The notes below the pieces were generated by a model that worked only from the letters and a program-made list of their open reading frames with translations, was not told the DNA's origin and ran no database searches. A stretch of DNA of 64,000 nt. It comes from Geodermatophilus obscurus (GTDB lineage Bacteria; Actinomycetota; Actinomycetes; Mycobacteriales; Geodermatophilaceae). Position numbers and translations under genes: made by a program. The first letter of the stretch is position 1; every line of letters starts with the position of its first letter. Of this stretch, positions 1 through 11,445 are shown one piece after another. Location: positions 105,519 through 169,518 of the forward strand of contig NZ_FRDM01000009.1 in the NCBI RefSeq assembly GCF_900143215.1. Direction: 5' to 3'.

Positions 1-95
1 GAGCGGGTCTGCACCGGACGCTAGGAGCGAGCCGTCGGTGTCACGCCGGCAGAACCACCAGGTCGGTCGCCGGGACCTGACCGGGCTCCTCGGGG

Positions 96-2894
96 TCAGA
101 GGTCCAGCGGGAGCGCGGTGAGTTCGGTGCGGGAGCTGACGCCGAGCTTGGTGAAGACGTTGCGCAGGTGGAAGTCGACGGTGCGGGGGCTGACGTAGAG
201 CTGCGCGGCGGCGTCCCGGTTCGACAGCCCCTGCCGCACCAACTGGGCCACCTGGACCTCCTGCGGGGTGAGGTCCACCACGGTGGAGACGTTGCGGCGG
301 CGGGTCGTCTCCCCGGACGCCCGCAGCTCCTGCCGGGCGCGGTCGGCCCACCGGCGCGCACCGAGGTCCTCGAACGTCTCCAGGGCGGCGCGCAGGTGGG
401 GACGGGCGTCGACCCGGCGACGGGAGCGGCGCAGGAAGGCGCCGTAGGCCAGCTGGGTGCGGGCTCGGTCGGGTGGGCGGTCGGTCTTGGCGTGCGCGGC
501 GAGGGCCTGCTCGAAGTGGCGCTCGGCCTCCGGTCCGTTCCTGAGCAGGGCCAGGCCGTGCTCGGCCACGGCCTGCGCCCAGGCAGAGCCGGTCGCCTCG
601 GCAAAGCCGGCCAGCTCCTCCACCCAGGCGTGGGCCAGGTCCGGCCGCCCGGCCCGCACGGCGGCCTCGATGCGGTCGGTGGCGGCCAGCCGGCGAGTGA
701 TCGGGTGGCGTATCTGCTCCAGCTGGTGCAGCGCGCCGGCGGGCTCGGCGGCGTCGCGCACCCCGCGGACCCAGCGCAGGACGTCGGGCACCACCTCGGC
801 CAGGATGCCGAGCGGCTGCACGGCGCAGATCTGCTCCACGTCGGCGAGGTGCTGGTCGACGGTCTCGTCGCCACGCAGCGCGGCCAGCAACGCCAGCCAC
901 GCCGTCGGCAGGGCGGCCAACCCGCGGTGCCCGGACTGCTCGGCCAGCGGCAGCGCCTCGGCGGCCGCGGCGCGGGCAGTGGTCCACCGCCCGCTGGTCA
1001 GTTCGGCGAAGCCGAGCCGGGCCAGGGAGTAGAGGGTCATCAGCACGGCGCCGGTGCTCCGGGCCCGGGCCAGCAGCTGCTCGTGATACCGCCGGATCAG
1101 CGCGTCGTCGCCCAGGTACATCGCGGCGATGCCGAGGTTGGGGAGCAGGTCCTGGTCCTCCTCGGCCAGGTGCTCGGCGAGGGCGAAGGCCTCGTCGAGC
1201 GGACCCATCGCGGCCGGCCAGTCGCCGTGCACGGCGGCGTCGAGGCCGTGCAGCAGATCGGAGAAGCAGCGGGCGCGCAGCGGTGCTGCGGGCACCGGCG
1301 CGGGGACCAGAGCGGTGGGGTCGACGGCGCTGCCGGAACGTGCCCCGAACGCGGCGAGCGCCACGGCGAACATGGCCATCTCCCGCGCCCGCTGGTGGTC
1401 GTGGGGGGCGACCTCCGCGGCAGCCTCGAGCACCATGCGCTGCCCGGTGTGCAGCGAGCCGGTGTTCCACTCGATGCGGGCCCGCAGCCGCAGGACGTCA
1501 GCGCGCAGCAGCGGGTCCCGGGCCTGGGCCGCGGCGGCGTCGACCAGCGCCCGGGCCCGGGCCGGCTGAGCGGCCAGCCAGGCGGAGCGGGCTGCGGCGT
1601 AGAGCCGCTCGGCCTGGGCGTTCCCGGCCGGGGAGAGCTCGGCAGCGCGTTCCCAGGCGGACGCGGCTGCCTCCAGCCCCCCTCGCGCGCGGGCCCGCTC
1701 GGCGGCGGCGTCGAGCTCGGCGACGACGGCCTCGTCCGGCTCCTCGATGGAGGCTGCGAGGTGCCAGGCGCGCCGGTCGGCCTCCTCGGTGCCGGTCAGG
1801 ACGGCGGCGAGGGCCCGGTGGGCCCGGCGGCGCTCGGTGCTGGTGACGGCGCCGTACACGGCCGAGCGCACCAGCGGGTGCCGGAGATCGACGGTGGCGT
1901 CGCGGATCCGGAGGAGGCCGGAGCGCTCGGCTGCCACCAGCGCGTCCTCGCCCGCCCCCAGGGCGGCGGCCGCCTGCCGCACGACCCGCGTCCGACCGGA
2001 GTCGTCGGCAGCCGTGACCAGCAGCATCGTCCGGGCCGGCTCGGGCAGCCGCCGGTAGCGGTCGAGGAAGGCTCGTTCCACGCCCTCGGTCAGCGGCAGC
2101 CGGGCGGGCAACCGCACCCGGCCGGACAGCTGCTCGGACGTCAGGACCTCGGCGAGCTCCACGAGCGCCAGCGGGTTGCCCCCGGTGCTCGCGAGCAGCG
2201 CGTCGCGCACGACCGCGGGGACGGACACCCCGGCGCGGGCGCGGATCAGCTCACCGGCTGCCCCGGCGTCGATGCCTCCGAGGGAGAGGCGGGGCAGGTC
2301 GCCGCTGTCGAAGGTGCGCACGTCGGCGTCCCGGGCGGCGAACACGAGGGCGACCCGCTCGACCTGCAGTCGGCGAGCCACGAACAGGAGTGCTGCAGCG
2401 GAGGCGTCGTCGAGCCAGTGGGCGTCGTCGACGACGGCGAGCACCGGGCGGTGCTGTCCGGCGTCGGCGAGCACGCTCAGCGCCGCCAGGAAGACGAGGA
2501 AGCGGTCGCCGGGGCCGTCGTCGACCTCACCGAACGCCGCCCGCAGCGCCCGGGCCTGCGGCTGCGGCAGGTGCTGCACGCGGTCGTCCATGACCGGGCG
2601 CAGCAGCCGCTGCAGCGCGGCGAAGGCCAGCGGGGACTCCGACTCCACACCCTGGGTGCGCAGCACCGTCATGCCGTCGGCCCGCGCGATCGCGTCGGCC
2701 AGCAGCGCCGACTTGCCCACACCGGGCTGCCCCACCACCACCAGGGCCCCGCCCCGCCCGGCCCATGCTTCGTCCACCAACGCCGCGACGGCCTCGCGCT
2801 CGCGGTCCCGTCCGGACAACACGGCGAGACCGTAGTCCGAATCGGACGCGACCGAGTCGCTTCCCGGCGCAGGACCCACACGCCGGCTCCTCAT
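96..2894 (-). CDS. LuxR-family ATP-binding transcriptional regulator (large AAA type)
   Basis: A 932-residue regulator. An N-terminal P-loop AAA ATPase has a Walker A motif (GQPGVGKS, about residues 55-62) and a Walker B region (VVDDAHWLDD). A long alpha-helical, TPR-like middle follows, and the last 60 residues form a LuxR/GerE helix-turn-helix (LSNRDAAAQLYVSPRTV). Members of this class bind ATP and an effector and activate nearby operons; the ligand cannot be read here. I chose the ATG at 2894 because reading further upstream would run into the divergent exporter gene. It sits 83 bp from that exporter, which it may control (inference). Confidence 0.85.
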   Translation of the reverse strand: MRSRRVGPAPGSDSVASDSDYGLAVLSGRDREREAVAALVDEAWAGRGGALVVVGQPGVGKSALLADAIARADGMTVLRTQGVESESPLAFAALQRLLRPVMDDRVQHLPQPQARALRAAFGEVDDGPGDRFLVFLAALSVLADAGQHRPVLAVVDDAHWLDDASAAALLFVARRLQVERVALVFAARDADVRTFDSGDLPRLSLGGIDAGAAGELIRARAGVSVPAVVRDALLASTGGNPLALVELAEVLTSEQLSGRVRLPARLPLTEGVERAFLDRYRRLPEPARTMLLVTAADDSGRTRVVRQAAAALGAGEDALVAAERSGLLRIRDATVDLRHPLVRSAVYGAVTSTERRRAHRALAAVLTGTEEADRRAWHLAASIEEPDEAVVAELDAAAERARARGGLEAAASAWERAAELSPAGNAQAERLYAAARSAWLAAQPARARALVDAAAAQARDPLLRADVLRLRARIEWNTGSLHTGQRMVLEAAAEVAPHDHQRAREMAMFAVALAAFGARSGSAVDPTALVPAPVPAAPLRARCFSDLLHGLDAAVHGDWPAAMGPLDEAFALAEHLAEEDQDLLPNLGIAAMYLGDDALIRRYHEQLLARARSTGAVLMTLYSLARLGFAELTSGRWTTARAAAAEALPLAEQSGHRGLAALPTAWLALLAALRGDETVDQHLADVEQICAVQPLGILAEVVPDVLRWVRGVRDAAEPAGALHQLEQIRHPITRRLAATDRIEAAVRAGRPDLAHAWVEELAGFAEATGSAWAQAVAEHGLALLRNGPEAERHFEQALAAHAKTDRPPDRARTQLAYGAFLRRSRRRVDARPHLRAALETFEDLGARRWADRARQELRASGETTRRRNVSTVVDLTPQEVQVAQLVRQGLSNRDAAAQLYVSPRTVDFHLRNVFTKLGVSSRTELTALPLDL

Positions 2895-2937
2895 CCCGGC
2901 GGAATCACCGGCGAGGCCCGGTCCCGCCGACGGCGAC

Positions 2938-2965
2938 GGTGGCAGGCACACCAAGACCTGCCACC
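2938..2965. promoter_or_regulatory. Inverted repeat in the divergent regulator/exporter spacer
   Basis: Two perfect 9-bp arms, GGTGGCAGG and CCTGCCACC, are separated by 10 bp in the 83-bp gap between the LuxR-type regulator and the exporter. The right arm ends directly against the exporter Shine-Dalgarno (GAGGA, 2966-2970). It could be an operator or an mRNA hairpin that limits translation; nothing in the sequence decides between them. Confidence 0.4.
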
Positions 2966-2977
2966 GAGGAGACGACC

Positions 2978-4465
2978 ATGTCGATCCACTCCGCTGCCGA
3001 ACCGGCGGCGCACGCCCACGCGCACCCCTCACCCCACCCGACCCCGGCAACCGTCGACGAGCCGCGGCGGCCGTGGACCGTCTTCGGTCTGATGATCGCC
3101 GCACAGTTCATGGTGATCCTGGACGTCTCGGTGGTGAACGTCGCGCTGCCGTCCATCAGCCGCGCCCTGCACCTGTCCGCCGCGGACTACCAGTGGACGA
3201 TCAGCGCCTACGTACTGCTCTCCGGCGGCCTGCTACTGCTCGGCGGCCGCATCGCCGACCTGCTGAACCGGCGGGGAGCGTTTCTCACCGGGATCGGCCT
3301 GTTCACCGTGGCGTCGCTCCTCAGCGGCCTCGCCCAGGCGCCGTGGACGCTGATCCTCGCCCGCGCCGGACAGGGCGCCGGCGCCGCACTGCTCACCCCG
3401 GCCGCGATGTCGATCATCATGACGCACTACGCGGGTCGTCAGCGGCAGACCGCCCTCGGCGTTTGGGGCGCGATCGGCAGTCTGGGCATCGCCGCCGGCG
3501 TGCTGTTCGGCGGGGTGCTGACCAGCGCGGTCGACTGGCGGGCCGTGTTCTTCATCAACGTGCCGATCGGCGCGGTCGTGGTCCTCGGCACCCTCCGCAC
3601 CGTCACCCGCGGCGAGCGGCAGCCGGCCGCGCTGCGACGGCTGGACGCACCCGGCGCGCTGACCCTGGTGGCCGGGCTGCTGGCGCTCGTCTGCGGCATC
3701 GAGGCCACCCGCTCGGCCGGCTGGACCTCGGCCCGGACCTGGATCGCCCTGGCCGCTGCCGCGATCCTGCTGACGACGTTCGCCCGGCTGGAGCGGCGCG
3801 CCGCTGACCCGCTGGTGCCGCCGGCCACCTGGCGGATCCGGTCGCTGGTCTCCGCCTCGGCGGTGATGGCCGGCGTGACCGGTGTCGTCGTCGGCGCGAT
3901 CTTCCTGAGCTCGCTCTACCTGCAGGACGTCACCGGCGCCTCCCCGATCATCGCCGGGCTGGAGTTCCTGCCACTGGCCGCCGCCATCACCCTCGCCGCC
4001 ACGGTCGCGTCGAAGGTCATCGACCGGATCGGTGCCCGCCTCCTCATCCTCGGCGGCCTGGTCGTCATGGCCGCGGGCGTGCTGCTGCTCGCGGCGAACG
4101 CCGGCGGCACCTCCTACGCCGCCGATGTGCTGCCCGGCTTCCTGCTCGTCGGTGCCGGCGTGGGCCCGATGTTCGTCGCCATCGCGATCGCCGCGATGAG
4201 CGACGTGCCGGCCGACCGATCCGGCCTGGCCTCGGGGCTGATGATGACCGGCCACGAGATCGGAGCCGCCCTCGGTGTCGCCGCCCTGACCGCCATCGCC
4301 GGCGACCTCACCAGCCGGGCGGGGCTCATCACCGGCTACGGTCACGCCTTCGTTGCGACCGCCGGCATCCTCGCCGCACTGTTCCTGCTCACGGCCCTCG
4401 CCGTCCCCGGCGGCAGGGCCGCCGTGGGTGCGAGCGCCCACGGGCACGGCGGTCACGGCCACTGA
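2978..4465 (+). CDS. MFS multidrug exporter, DHA2 (EmrB/QacA) family, 14 TM
   Basis: A 495-residue proton-coupled exporter in the cytoplasmic membrane. The DHA2 hallmarks are present: QWTISAYVLL in TM2, the motif-A loop GGRIADLLNRRG, and the motif-C helix GSLGIAAGVLFGG followed by WRAVFFINVPIG. Length and hydrophobic pattern fit 14 TM segments. The ATG at 2978 has a GAGGA site 7 bp upstream. Both cytoplasmic tails are unusually rich in His: HAHAHPSPHP near the start and HGHGGHGH at the very end. This is suggestive because copper genes follow, but it does not prove metal transport. The substrate is unknown. Confidence 0.88.
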   Translation: MSIHSAAEPAAHAHAHPSPHPTPATVDEPRRPWTVFGLMIAAQFMVILDVSVVNVALPSISRALHLSAADYQWTISAYVLLSGGLLLLGGRIADLLNRRGAFLTGIGLFTVASLLSGLAQAPWTLILARAGQGAGAALLTPAAMSIIMTHYAGRQRQTALGVWGAIGSLGIAAGVLFGGVLTSAVDWRAVFFINVPIGAVVVLGTLRTVTRGERQPAALRRLDAPGALTLVAGLLALVCGIEATRSAGWTSARTWIALAAAAILLTTFARLERRAADPLVPPATWRIRSLVSASAVMAGVTGVVVGAIFLSSLYLQDVTGASPIIAGLEFLPLAAAITLAATVASKVIDRIGARLLILGGLVVMAAGVLLLAANAGGTSYAADVLPGFLLVGAGVGPMFVAIAIAAMSDVPADRSGLASGLMMTGHEIGAALGVAALTAIAGDLTSRAGLITGYGHAFVATAGILAALFLLTALAVPGGRAAVGASAHGHGGHGH

Positions 4466-4473
4466 CCCGATCC

Positions 4474-4507
4474 CGGGCGGTGCGGCGGGATCCCGTCGCA
4501 CCGCCCG
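4474..4507 (+). terminator. Hairpin terminator after the MFS exporter
   Basis: An 11-bp perfect stem (CGGGCGGTGCG / CGCACCGCCCG) encloses a second small palindrome. It starts 9 bp after the exporter stop. There is no T-tract, as is usual in high-GC actinobacteria. Confidence 0.55.
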
Positions 4508-4866
4508 GCGCAGCGCCGCCAGCGTCAGGTCCACCGCCGAACGGCCAGTAGCCCACGCCGGGTCCTCCTCCAGGAGCCCCCGCGACCTCCACCCAGGAGT
4601 ACCTGGCGCGCTTCCGCGAGCAGGAGCTGATCGGTGGTGCGCATCGGGCCCGGCTCGCCCGGCACCTGCAGCCCTCCCGGCTGTGACGGCGGCGTCCCGC
4701 TGTCGCGGCGGCTGACTGGCACGCCGTCCATGCCGCCGGCCACACCGCACGGGCTGCGCCCTGCCCCGCCCGGTGGAGATCCCGGCGATTCACCCGGTGA
4801 GACGCCCCCGGCCTGGCGTCGACGCTTCTGCCGACCGCACCACCACCCGCACCCCGAGGAGTTCCC
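4508..4866. other. Gene-free spacer between the exporter and copZ
   Basis: About 360 bp without a convincing gene. On the minus strand a short frame from 4643 (MRTTDQLLLAEARQVLLGGG) could be joined by a shift to a second frame reading EDPAWATGRSAVDLTLAALRRAV, so a decayed gene is possible but not demonstrable. The copZ ribosome-binding site (GAGGAG) lies at the right end. I found no copper-regulator operator I could name. Confidence 0.4.
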
Positions 4867-5100
4867 ATGCTGTCCAGCACGCCGCGCACCTTCATCGGCT
4901 CGACCACCTTCACCGTCACCGGCATGACCTGCGGGCACTGCCAGCGCGCCGTCACCGAGGAGATCGCCGCCGTCGCCGGCGTCGAGACCGTCACCGTCGA
5001 CCTGGCCAGCGGCACCGTCACCGTCACCGCCGAGCGCCCCGTGGACCGGGCCGACATCGCCGCCGCCGTCGACGAGGCCGGCTACGCCCTCGTCCCGTGA
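4867..5100 (+). CDS. copZ: CopZ-like copper chaperone (HMA domain)
   Basis: A 77-residue single heavy-metal-associated domain with the metal-binding motif GMTCGHC (Cys22 and Cys25), followed by the usual alpha-beta HMA pattern. This family carries Cu(I) in the cytoplasm and delivers it to P1B ATPases such as the CopA encoded 1.1 kb downstream. The ATG has a clear GAGGAG site. It is followed after 35 bp by a small membrane protein gene, so the two are probably co-transcribed. Confidence 0.9.
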   Translation: MLSSTPRTFIGSTTFTVTGMTCGHCQRAVTEEIAAVAGVETVTVDLASGTVTVTAERPVDRADIAAAVDEAGYALVP

Positions 5101-5135
5101 CCTCCGCCCACCTCGATCCTCACCGGAGACCCGCC

Positions 5136-5588
5136 GTGCCCACCCCGACCCACACACCCAGCGCCGCCACGGCGCACGCCGAGACCGCGCACACCACGCA
5201 TCACCTGAGCGCCAAGAATTTCACCCTCCACTTCCTCGAGATGGTCGTCGCGATGGCCGTCGGCATGGTGGCCCTGCACCCGGTGTGGACCCTCGTCCTC
5301 GACGCCGTCGGCGCCCCCGGCCTGATGCACAACCCCTACACGGGCGCGCTGATCATGGCCACGAACATGACCGTCGCCATGTCCGCGTGGATGAAGGTCC
5401 GCGGCCACCGCTGGCGGCCCATCGCCGAGATGGGCGCGGCCATGTACCTGCCCTTCCTGGTGCTCTTCGTCCCCCTCGCACTCGGCCTCATCGGCGAGAG
5501 CGCCCTGATGCTCTGGGGCCACGTGCTCATGCTCCCGGCGATGGCCGCGGCGATGCTGCTGCGCCCCCACGAGTACGCCTACTGCTGA
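5136..5588 (+). CDS. Small four-TM membrane protein of the copper cluster
   Basis: A 150-residue protein with a His/Thr-rich cytosolic N-terminus (about 25 residues, HTTHH) and about four hydrophobic segments. Met and His are frequent at membrane edges (LMHNPYTGALIMATNMTVAMSAWM), the side chains that bind Cu(I). I do not recognise a named family. Its place between copZ and copA suggests a role in copper handling (inference). The start is GTG at 5136 with GGAG upstream. Confidence 0.75.
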   Translation: MPTPTHTPSAATAHAETAHTTHHLSAKNFTLHFLEMVVAMAVGMVALHPVWTLVLDAVGAPGLMHNPYTGALIMATNMTVAMSAWMKVRGHRWRPIAEMGAAMYLPFLVLFVPLALGLIGESALMLWGHVLMLPAMAAAMLLRPHEYAYC

Positions 5589-5602
5589 CGCCAGGACGAC
5601 CG

Positions 5603-5633
5603 GCGCGGCGGGAGCGGCCCTCCCGCCGCGCCA
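5603..5633 (+). terminator. Hairpin terminator
   Basis: A perfect 13-bp GC-rich stem (GGCGCGGCGGGAG / CTCCCGCCGCGCC) with a 5-nt loop, 14 bp after the membrane-protein stop. It separates that gene from the following acetyltransferase gene. Confidence 0.6.
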
Positions 5634-5660
5634 CTGCCACGACCTCCACCGGAGCCCGCC

Positions 5661-6206
5661 ATGACCGCTTCCACCATCACGATCCGCCGCGCGACCCCCG
5701 CGGACGCCGGGACCGTCACCGCGATGGTCCGCGAGATCGCCACCCACGAGGACCAGGCCGAGCACGTGCAGGTGACGGACGAGCACTGGCGCCAGCTGCT
5801 CGACCGACCCGAGGTCACAGTGCTGCTCGCCGAGCGCGACCGCGACGCGATCGGCTACGTCTCCGCCGTCCGCCAGCTGCACCTGTGGACCGGTGGCGAC
5901 GTGCTCAACCTCGACGACCTCTACGTCCGCCCTGGCCACCGCGACGCCGGCGCCGGCCGGCACCTCATGGCCGCCCTGGCCGCCGTCGCCGCACCCGAGC
6001 AGCTGCTCATCCGGTGGGGCATGGAGGTCGACAACGTCGACGCCCAGCGGTTCTACCGCCGCCTCGGCGCGACTCTCCGGCCCAAGATCCTCGCCGCCTG
6101 GACGCCCGCCGCGCACAGCGCGCTGGCCGTCGACCACGGACCTTCCCGAGAACCTGGTGGAAACGCCGGTTCGAGCCCGGTCCTCACCTCGAACGATCAG
6201 CTGTAG
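5661..6206 (+). CDS. GNAT-family N-acetyltransferase
   Basis: A 181-residue GCN5-type acetyltransferase. Residues 8-150 show the fold: [12 protein letters not shown] strand 1, then the acetyl-CoA loop region [17 protein letters not shown], then [13 protein letters not shown]. Acceptor unknown. The last 30 residues after AWTPAAHSA look like an added low-complexity tail and may result from a shifted stop. It lies between the copper genes, 31 bp before copA. Confidence 0.8.
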   Translation: MTASTITIRRATPADAGTVTAMVREIATHEDQAEHVQVTDEHWRQLLDRPEVTVLLAERDRDAIGYVSAVRQLHLWTGGDVLNLDDLYVRPGHRDAGAGRHLMAALAAVAAPEQLLIRWGMEVDNVDAQRFYRRLGATLRPKILAAWTPAAHSALAVDHGPSREPGGNAGSSPVLTSNDQL

Positions 6207-6237
6207 CCGAACAGCCATCCGACCCCAGGAGCCCGGG

Positions 6238-9492
<3,255 letters not shown>

Positions 9493-9503
9493 CCGCGGGA
9501 CCG

Positions 9504-9541
9504 GCGGCCCCCGCATGCGGCCATCAGCGTGCGGGGGCCGC
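9504..9541 (+). terminator. Hairpin terminator after copA
   Basis: A perfect 12-bp stem (GCGGCCCCCGCA / TGCGGGGGCCGC) with a 14-nt loop, 11 bp past the copA stop. Confidence 0.6.
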
Positions 9542-9597
9542 TGCTCGACCACCGGATCCGTCGGCCGTGGACGTCCCAAGAACTGACCGAGGAACGA

Positions 9598-10254
9598 ATG
9601 ACACTGCAGGTGCGCGCGGCGGCGCTCGACGACGTCCCCGCCGCCGCCGAGGCGCTCGCCGACGCCTTCGCCGACTACCCGTGGACCCGATGGACGGTCG
9701 ACGCCGACGGCCACGGCGATCGGCTGCGGGCGCTGCACCACCTCTACCTGTCCGCCGTCGCAGTGCCCTTCGGCCACGTCGACCTCGGGGAGGCGGGGCA
9801 GGAACTCGTGGGCATCGCGGTCTGGGTGCCCAGCACCGGGATCCCCGACGAAGTGTGGGCGCACGTCGGCCCAGCCGCCGCCGAGATGGCCGGGCACCGG
9901 GCGGCAGCCGCTGCCGAGGCCGAGGAGACGCTGGCCGACCGCCGACCGAGGGAGCCGCACCTGACCCTGGCCAGCCTGGGCGTCGTGTCACACAGGCAAG
10001 GGCAGGGTCTCGGTGCCGCGCTGCTGGCCCCCGGGCTCGATCGCGCCGACCGGGACGGATCGCCGGTGTGGCTGGAGACGAGCGCCGAGGCCAACGTGCG
10101 GTTCTACCGCCGCCTCGGCTTCGCGGTGACCGACGTCGTCGACCTGCCCCGCGGTGGCCCGCGCACCTGGTTGATGCTCCGCGAGCCGGGAGCGACGGCC
10201 GCCGACCGGACGGCGACCGCGGCGGCCGGGCGCCGGGCGGACAACGCCCCATGA
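9598..10254 (+). CDS. GNAT-family N-acetyltransferase
   Basis: 218 residues. The N-terminal half is a variant GNAT lobe (FADYPWTRWTVD). The C-terminal half has the acetyl-CoA strand/loop LTLASLGVVSHRQGQGLGAALL and the closing VWLETSAEANVRFYRRLGF. Such sequences often acetylate small amines or antibiotics; no substrate can be assigned. The ATG at 9598 follows GAGGAACGA. Its stop overlaps the next start in an ATGA, so the two are translationally coupled. Confidence 0.8.
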   Translation: MTLQVRAAALDDVPAAAEALADAFADYPWTRWTVDADGHGDRLRALHHLYLSAVAVPFGHVDLGEAGQELVGIAVWVPSTGIPDEVWAHVGPAAAEMAGHRAAAAAEAEETLADRRPREPHLTLASLGVVSHRQGQGLGAALLAPGLDRADRDGSPVWLETSAEANVRFYRRLGFAVTDVVDLPRGGPRTWLMLREPGATAADRTATAAAGRRADNAP

Positions 10255-10550
10255 ATGCGGTCCTGATCACGGTCATCGTGGCCTGCGAGGTCGGTTCCTG
10301 CTGCCTGCTCGGCGCCGGCCTGGTGGCCCGGTACGTGATGCGCCTGTCCCGCACGAGCGCGGCCCTGCTGGCCAACGCCCCGGTCCTCGACCTCGTTCTC
10401 CTGATCGCCTCGGTCATGGACCTCCGCTCGGGGAGCACGGCCGGGGTCTCGCACGGGCTGGCCGCCGCCTACATCGGTTTCTCCGTGGCGTTCGGGTCGA
10501 CCACCCTGCGACGGGCCGACCAGCGGTCAACGGCCTCACTGCCGGCGTGA
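10251..10550 (+). CDS. Small integral membrane protein, probably C-terminally shortened
   Basis: A 99-residue protein with about three hydrophobic helices (VLITVIVACEVGSCCLLGAGLV, LDLVLLIASVM, HGLAAAYIGFSVAFG). I recall related actinobacterial membrane proteins that continue after this point with further TM helices; here the frame closes with LRRADQRSTASLPA. The next small frame (10547-10657) encodes one more helix in another frame, so this may be an interrupted gene. Function unknown. Confidence 0.6.
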   Translation: MNAVLITVIVACEVGSCCLLGAGLVARYVMRLSRTSAALLANAPVLDLVLLIASVMDLRSGSTAGVSHGLAAAYIGFSVAFGSTTLRRADQRSTASLPA

Positions 10551-10657
10551 TCATCTGGGCGCTGGTCTGGCCCCTGCCCTACACCCTCTGGCCGAAGAGC
10601 CCCCCGACCACCGAGCCCCGACCCGTCGCGGCGGCGGAGCAGGAGACCAGCGCATGA
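10547..10657 (+). CDS. Possible 36-residue single-helix peptide, or detached C-terminus
   Basis: GTG at 10547 overlaps the preceding stop as GTGA. It encodes one hydrophobic helix (IIWALVWPLPYTLWP) and a polar tail ending at 10657. It is either a translationally coupled small membrane peptide or the displaced C-terminal helix of the gene before it, shifted by deletion. No separate ribosome-binding site is visible. Confidence 0.35.
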   Translation: MIIWALVWPLPYTLWPKSPPTTEPRPVAAAEQETSA

Positions 10658-10725
10658 CCACGACCATCGCCACGAACCGAACGACGCATCGGCACGGGCT
10701 CGCACCGGGCCGGCCGCCGGTCGCC

Positions 10726-11445
10726 TCACCGCGACCGGGCGAGCCGGAACCCCAGATCGTCGATGCGGAAGGTCGGGTGGCTCTTGCGTCGGCACGACGC
10801 CCGGCAGGCTCGGGGGTGGTCCTGCCAACCGCCGCCCCGGAACACGCGGTAGGGCCCGTAGACGCCGGGATCGAAGACGTCCCAGCACCACTCCCACACG
10901 TTGCCGATCGTGTCGAAGAGGCCCCACGCATTCGGAGCCTTCGTCGCGACCTCGTGCACGGAGCTCCCGGAGTTGGCGCGGTACCAGGCGATGTCGTCCA
11001 ACGCTCCGTACCGGACGTCGGCGGAGCCGGCCCGGCACGCGTACTCCCACTCAGCCTCCGACGGGAGGCGGAACCCGTCCGCGTCCCGGTTCCACACCAC
11101 GTCCAGCGCGTCGGGGTCGTCGCCCATCGAGTAGCAGGGGGTGAGCCCCGTCGCCTCAGACAGGAGGTTGCAGAACCGGACGGCGTCCTGCCAGGAGACG
11201 TCGGTCACCGGGGTCCGTGGCCCCATCGAGTCGGGGGGTGGCCCGCCCTGCACGGCGAGGTAGAGCTCACGGGTGACCGGATGCGGCGCCAACCGGAAGG
11301 TGTCGACCTCGACCGTCCAGCTGGCTCTGGTGCCTTCGTCCCGCAGGACGATCTCCCCGGCAGGGATGTCGACCAGGTCGTCGACGACCGCATGGAGCAG
11401 CGGTGATCCGGGCTGCCTCGCAGAGCCGCAGCCTGCGTGTGTCAC
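10726..11445 (-). CDS. SUMF1/FGE-sulfatase-domain protein (probably not a formylglycine generator)
   Basis: A 239-residue formylglycine-generating-enzyme-like fold: DIPAGEIVLRDEG opening, TPVTDVSWQDAVRFCN, FRLPSEAEWEYACRAG, GLFDTIGNVWEWCWD and a closing VFRGGGWQDHPRACRAS...DLGFRLAR. True FGE uses two Cys in the last motif (RGGS-x-x-C-x4-C). Here the first is Asp and only the second position is Cys, so sulfatase activation is unlikely; a binding or hydroxylating SUMF1 role is more plausible. The GTG at 11445 is chosen for its strong GGAGGGG site. The same frame stays open upstream to an ATG at 11787 without a ribosome-binding site. Confidence 0.75.
   Translation of the reverse strand: MTHAGCGSARQPGSPLLHAVVDDLVDIPAGEIVLRDEGTRASWTVEVDTFRLAPHPVTRELYLAVQGGPPPDSMGPRTPVTDVSWQDAVRFCNLLSEATGLTPCYSMGDDPDALDVVWNRDADGFRLPSEAEWEYACRAGSADVRYGALDDIAWYRANSGSSVHEVATKAPNAWGLFDTIGNVWEWCWDVFDPGVYGPYRVFRGGGWQDHPRACRASCRRKSHPTFRIDDLGFRLARSR

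Noticed and set aside
168..3092. 974-codon open frame antisense to the first LuxR-type regulator
   Set aside because: Translation is a Gly/Pro/Gln/Arg-rich composition without any domain; it is the GC-rich mirror of the real regulator.
4520..4645. Possible frameshifted minus-strand gene beginning MRTTDQLLLAEARQ
   Set aside because: Two short frames can be joined, but no family was recognised and a terminator hairpin overlaps the end; recorded only as a possibility.
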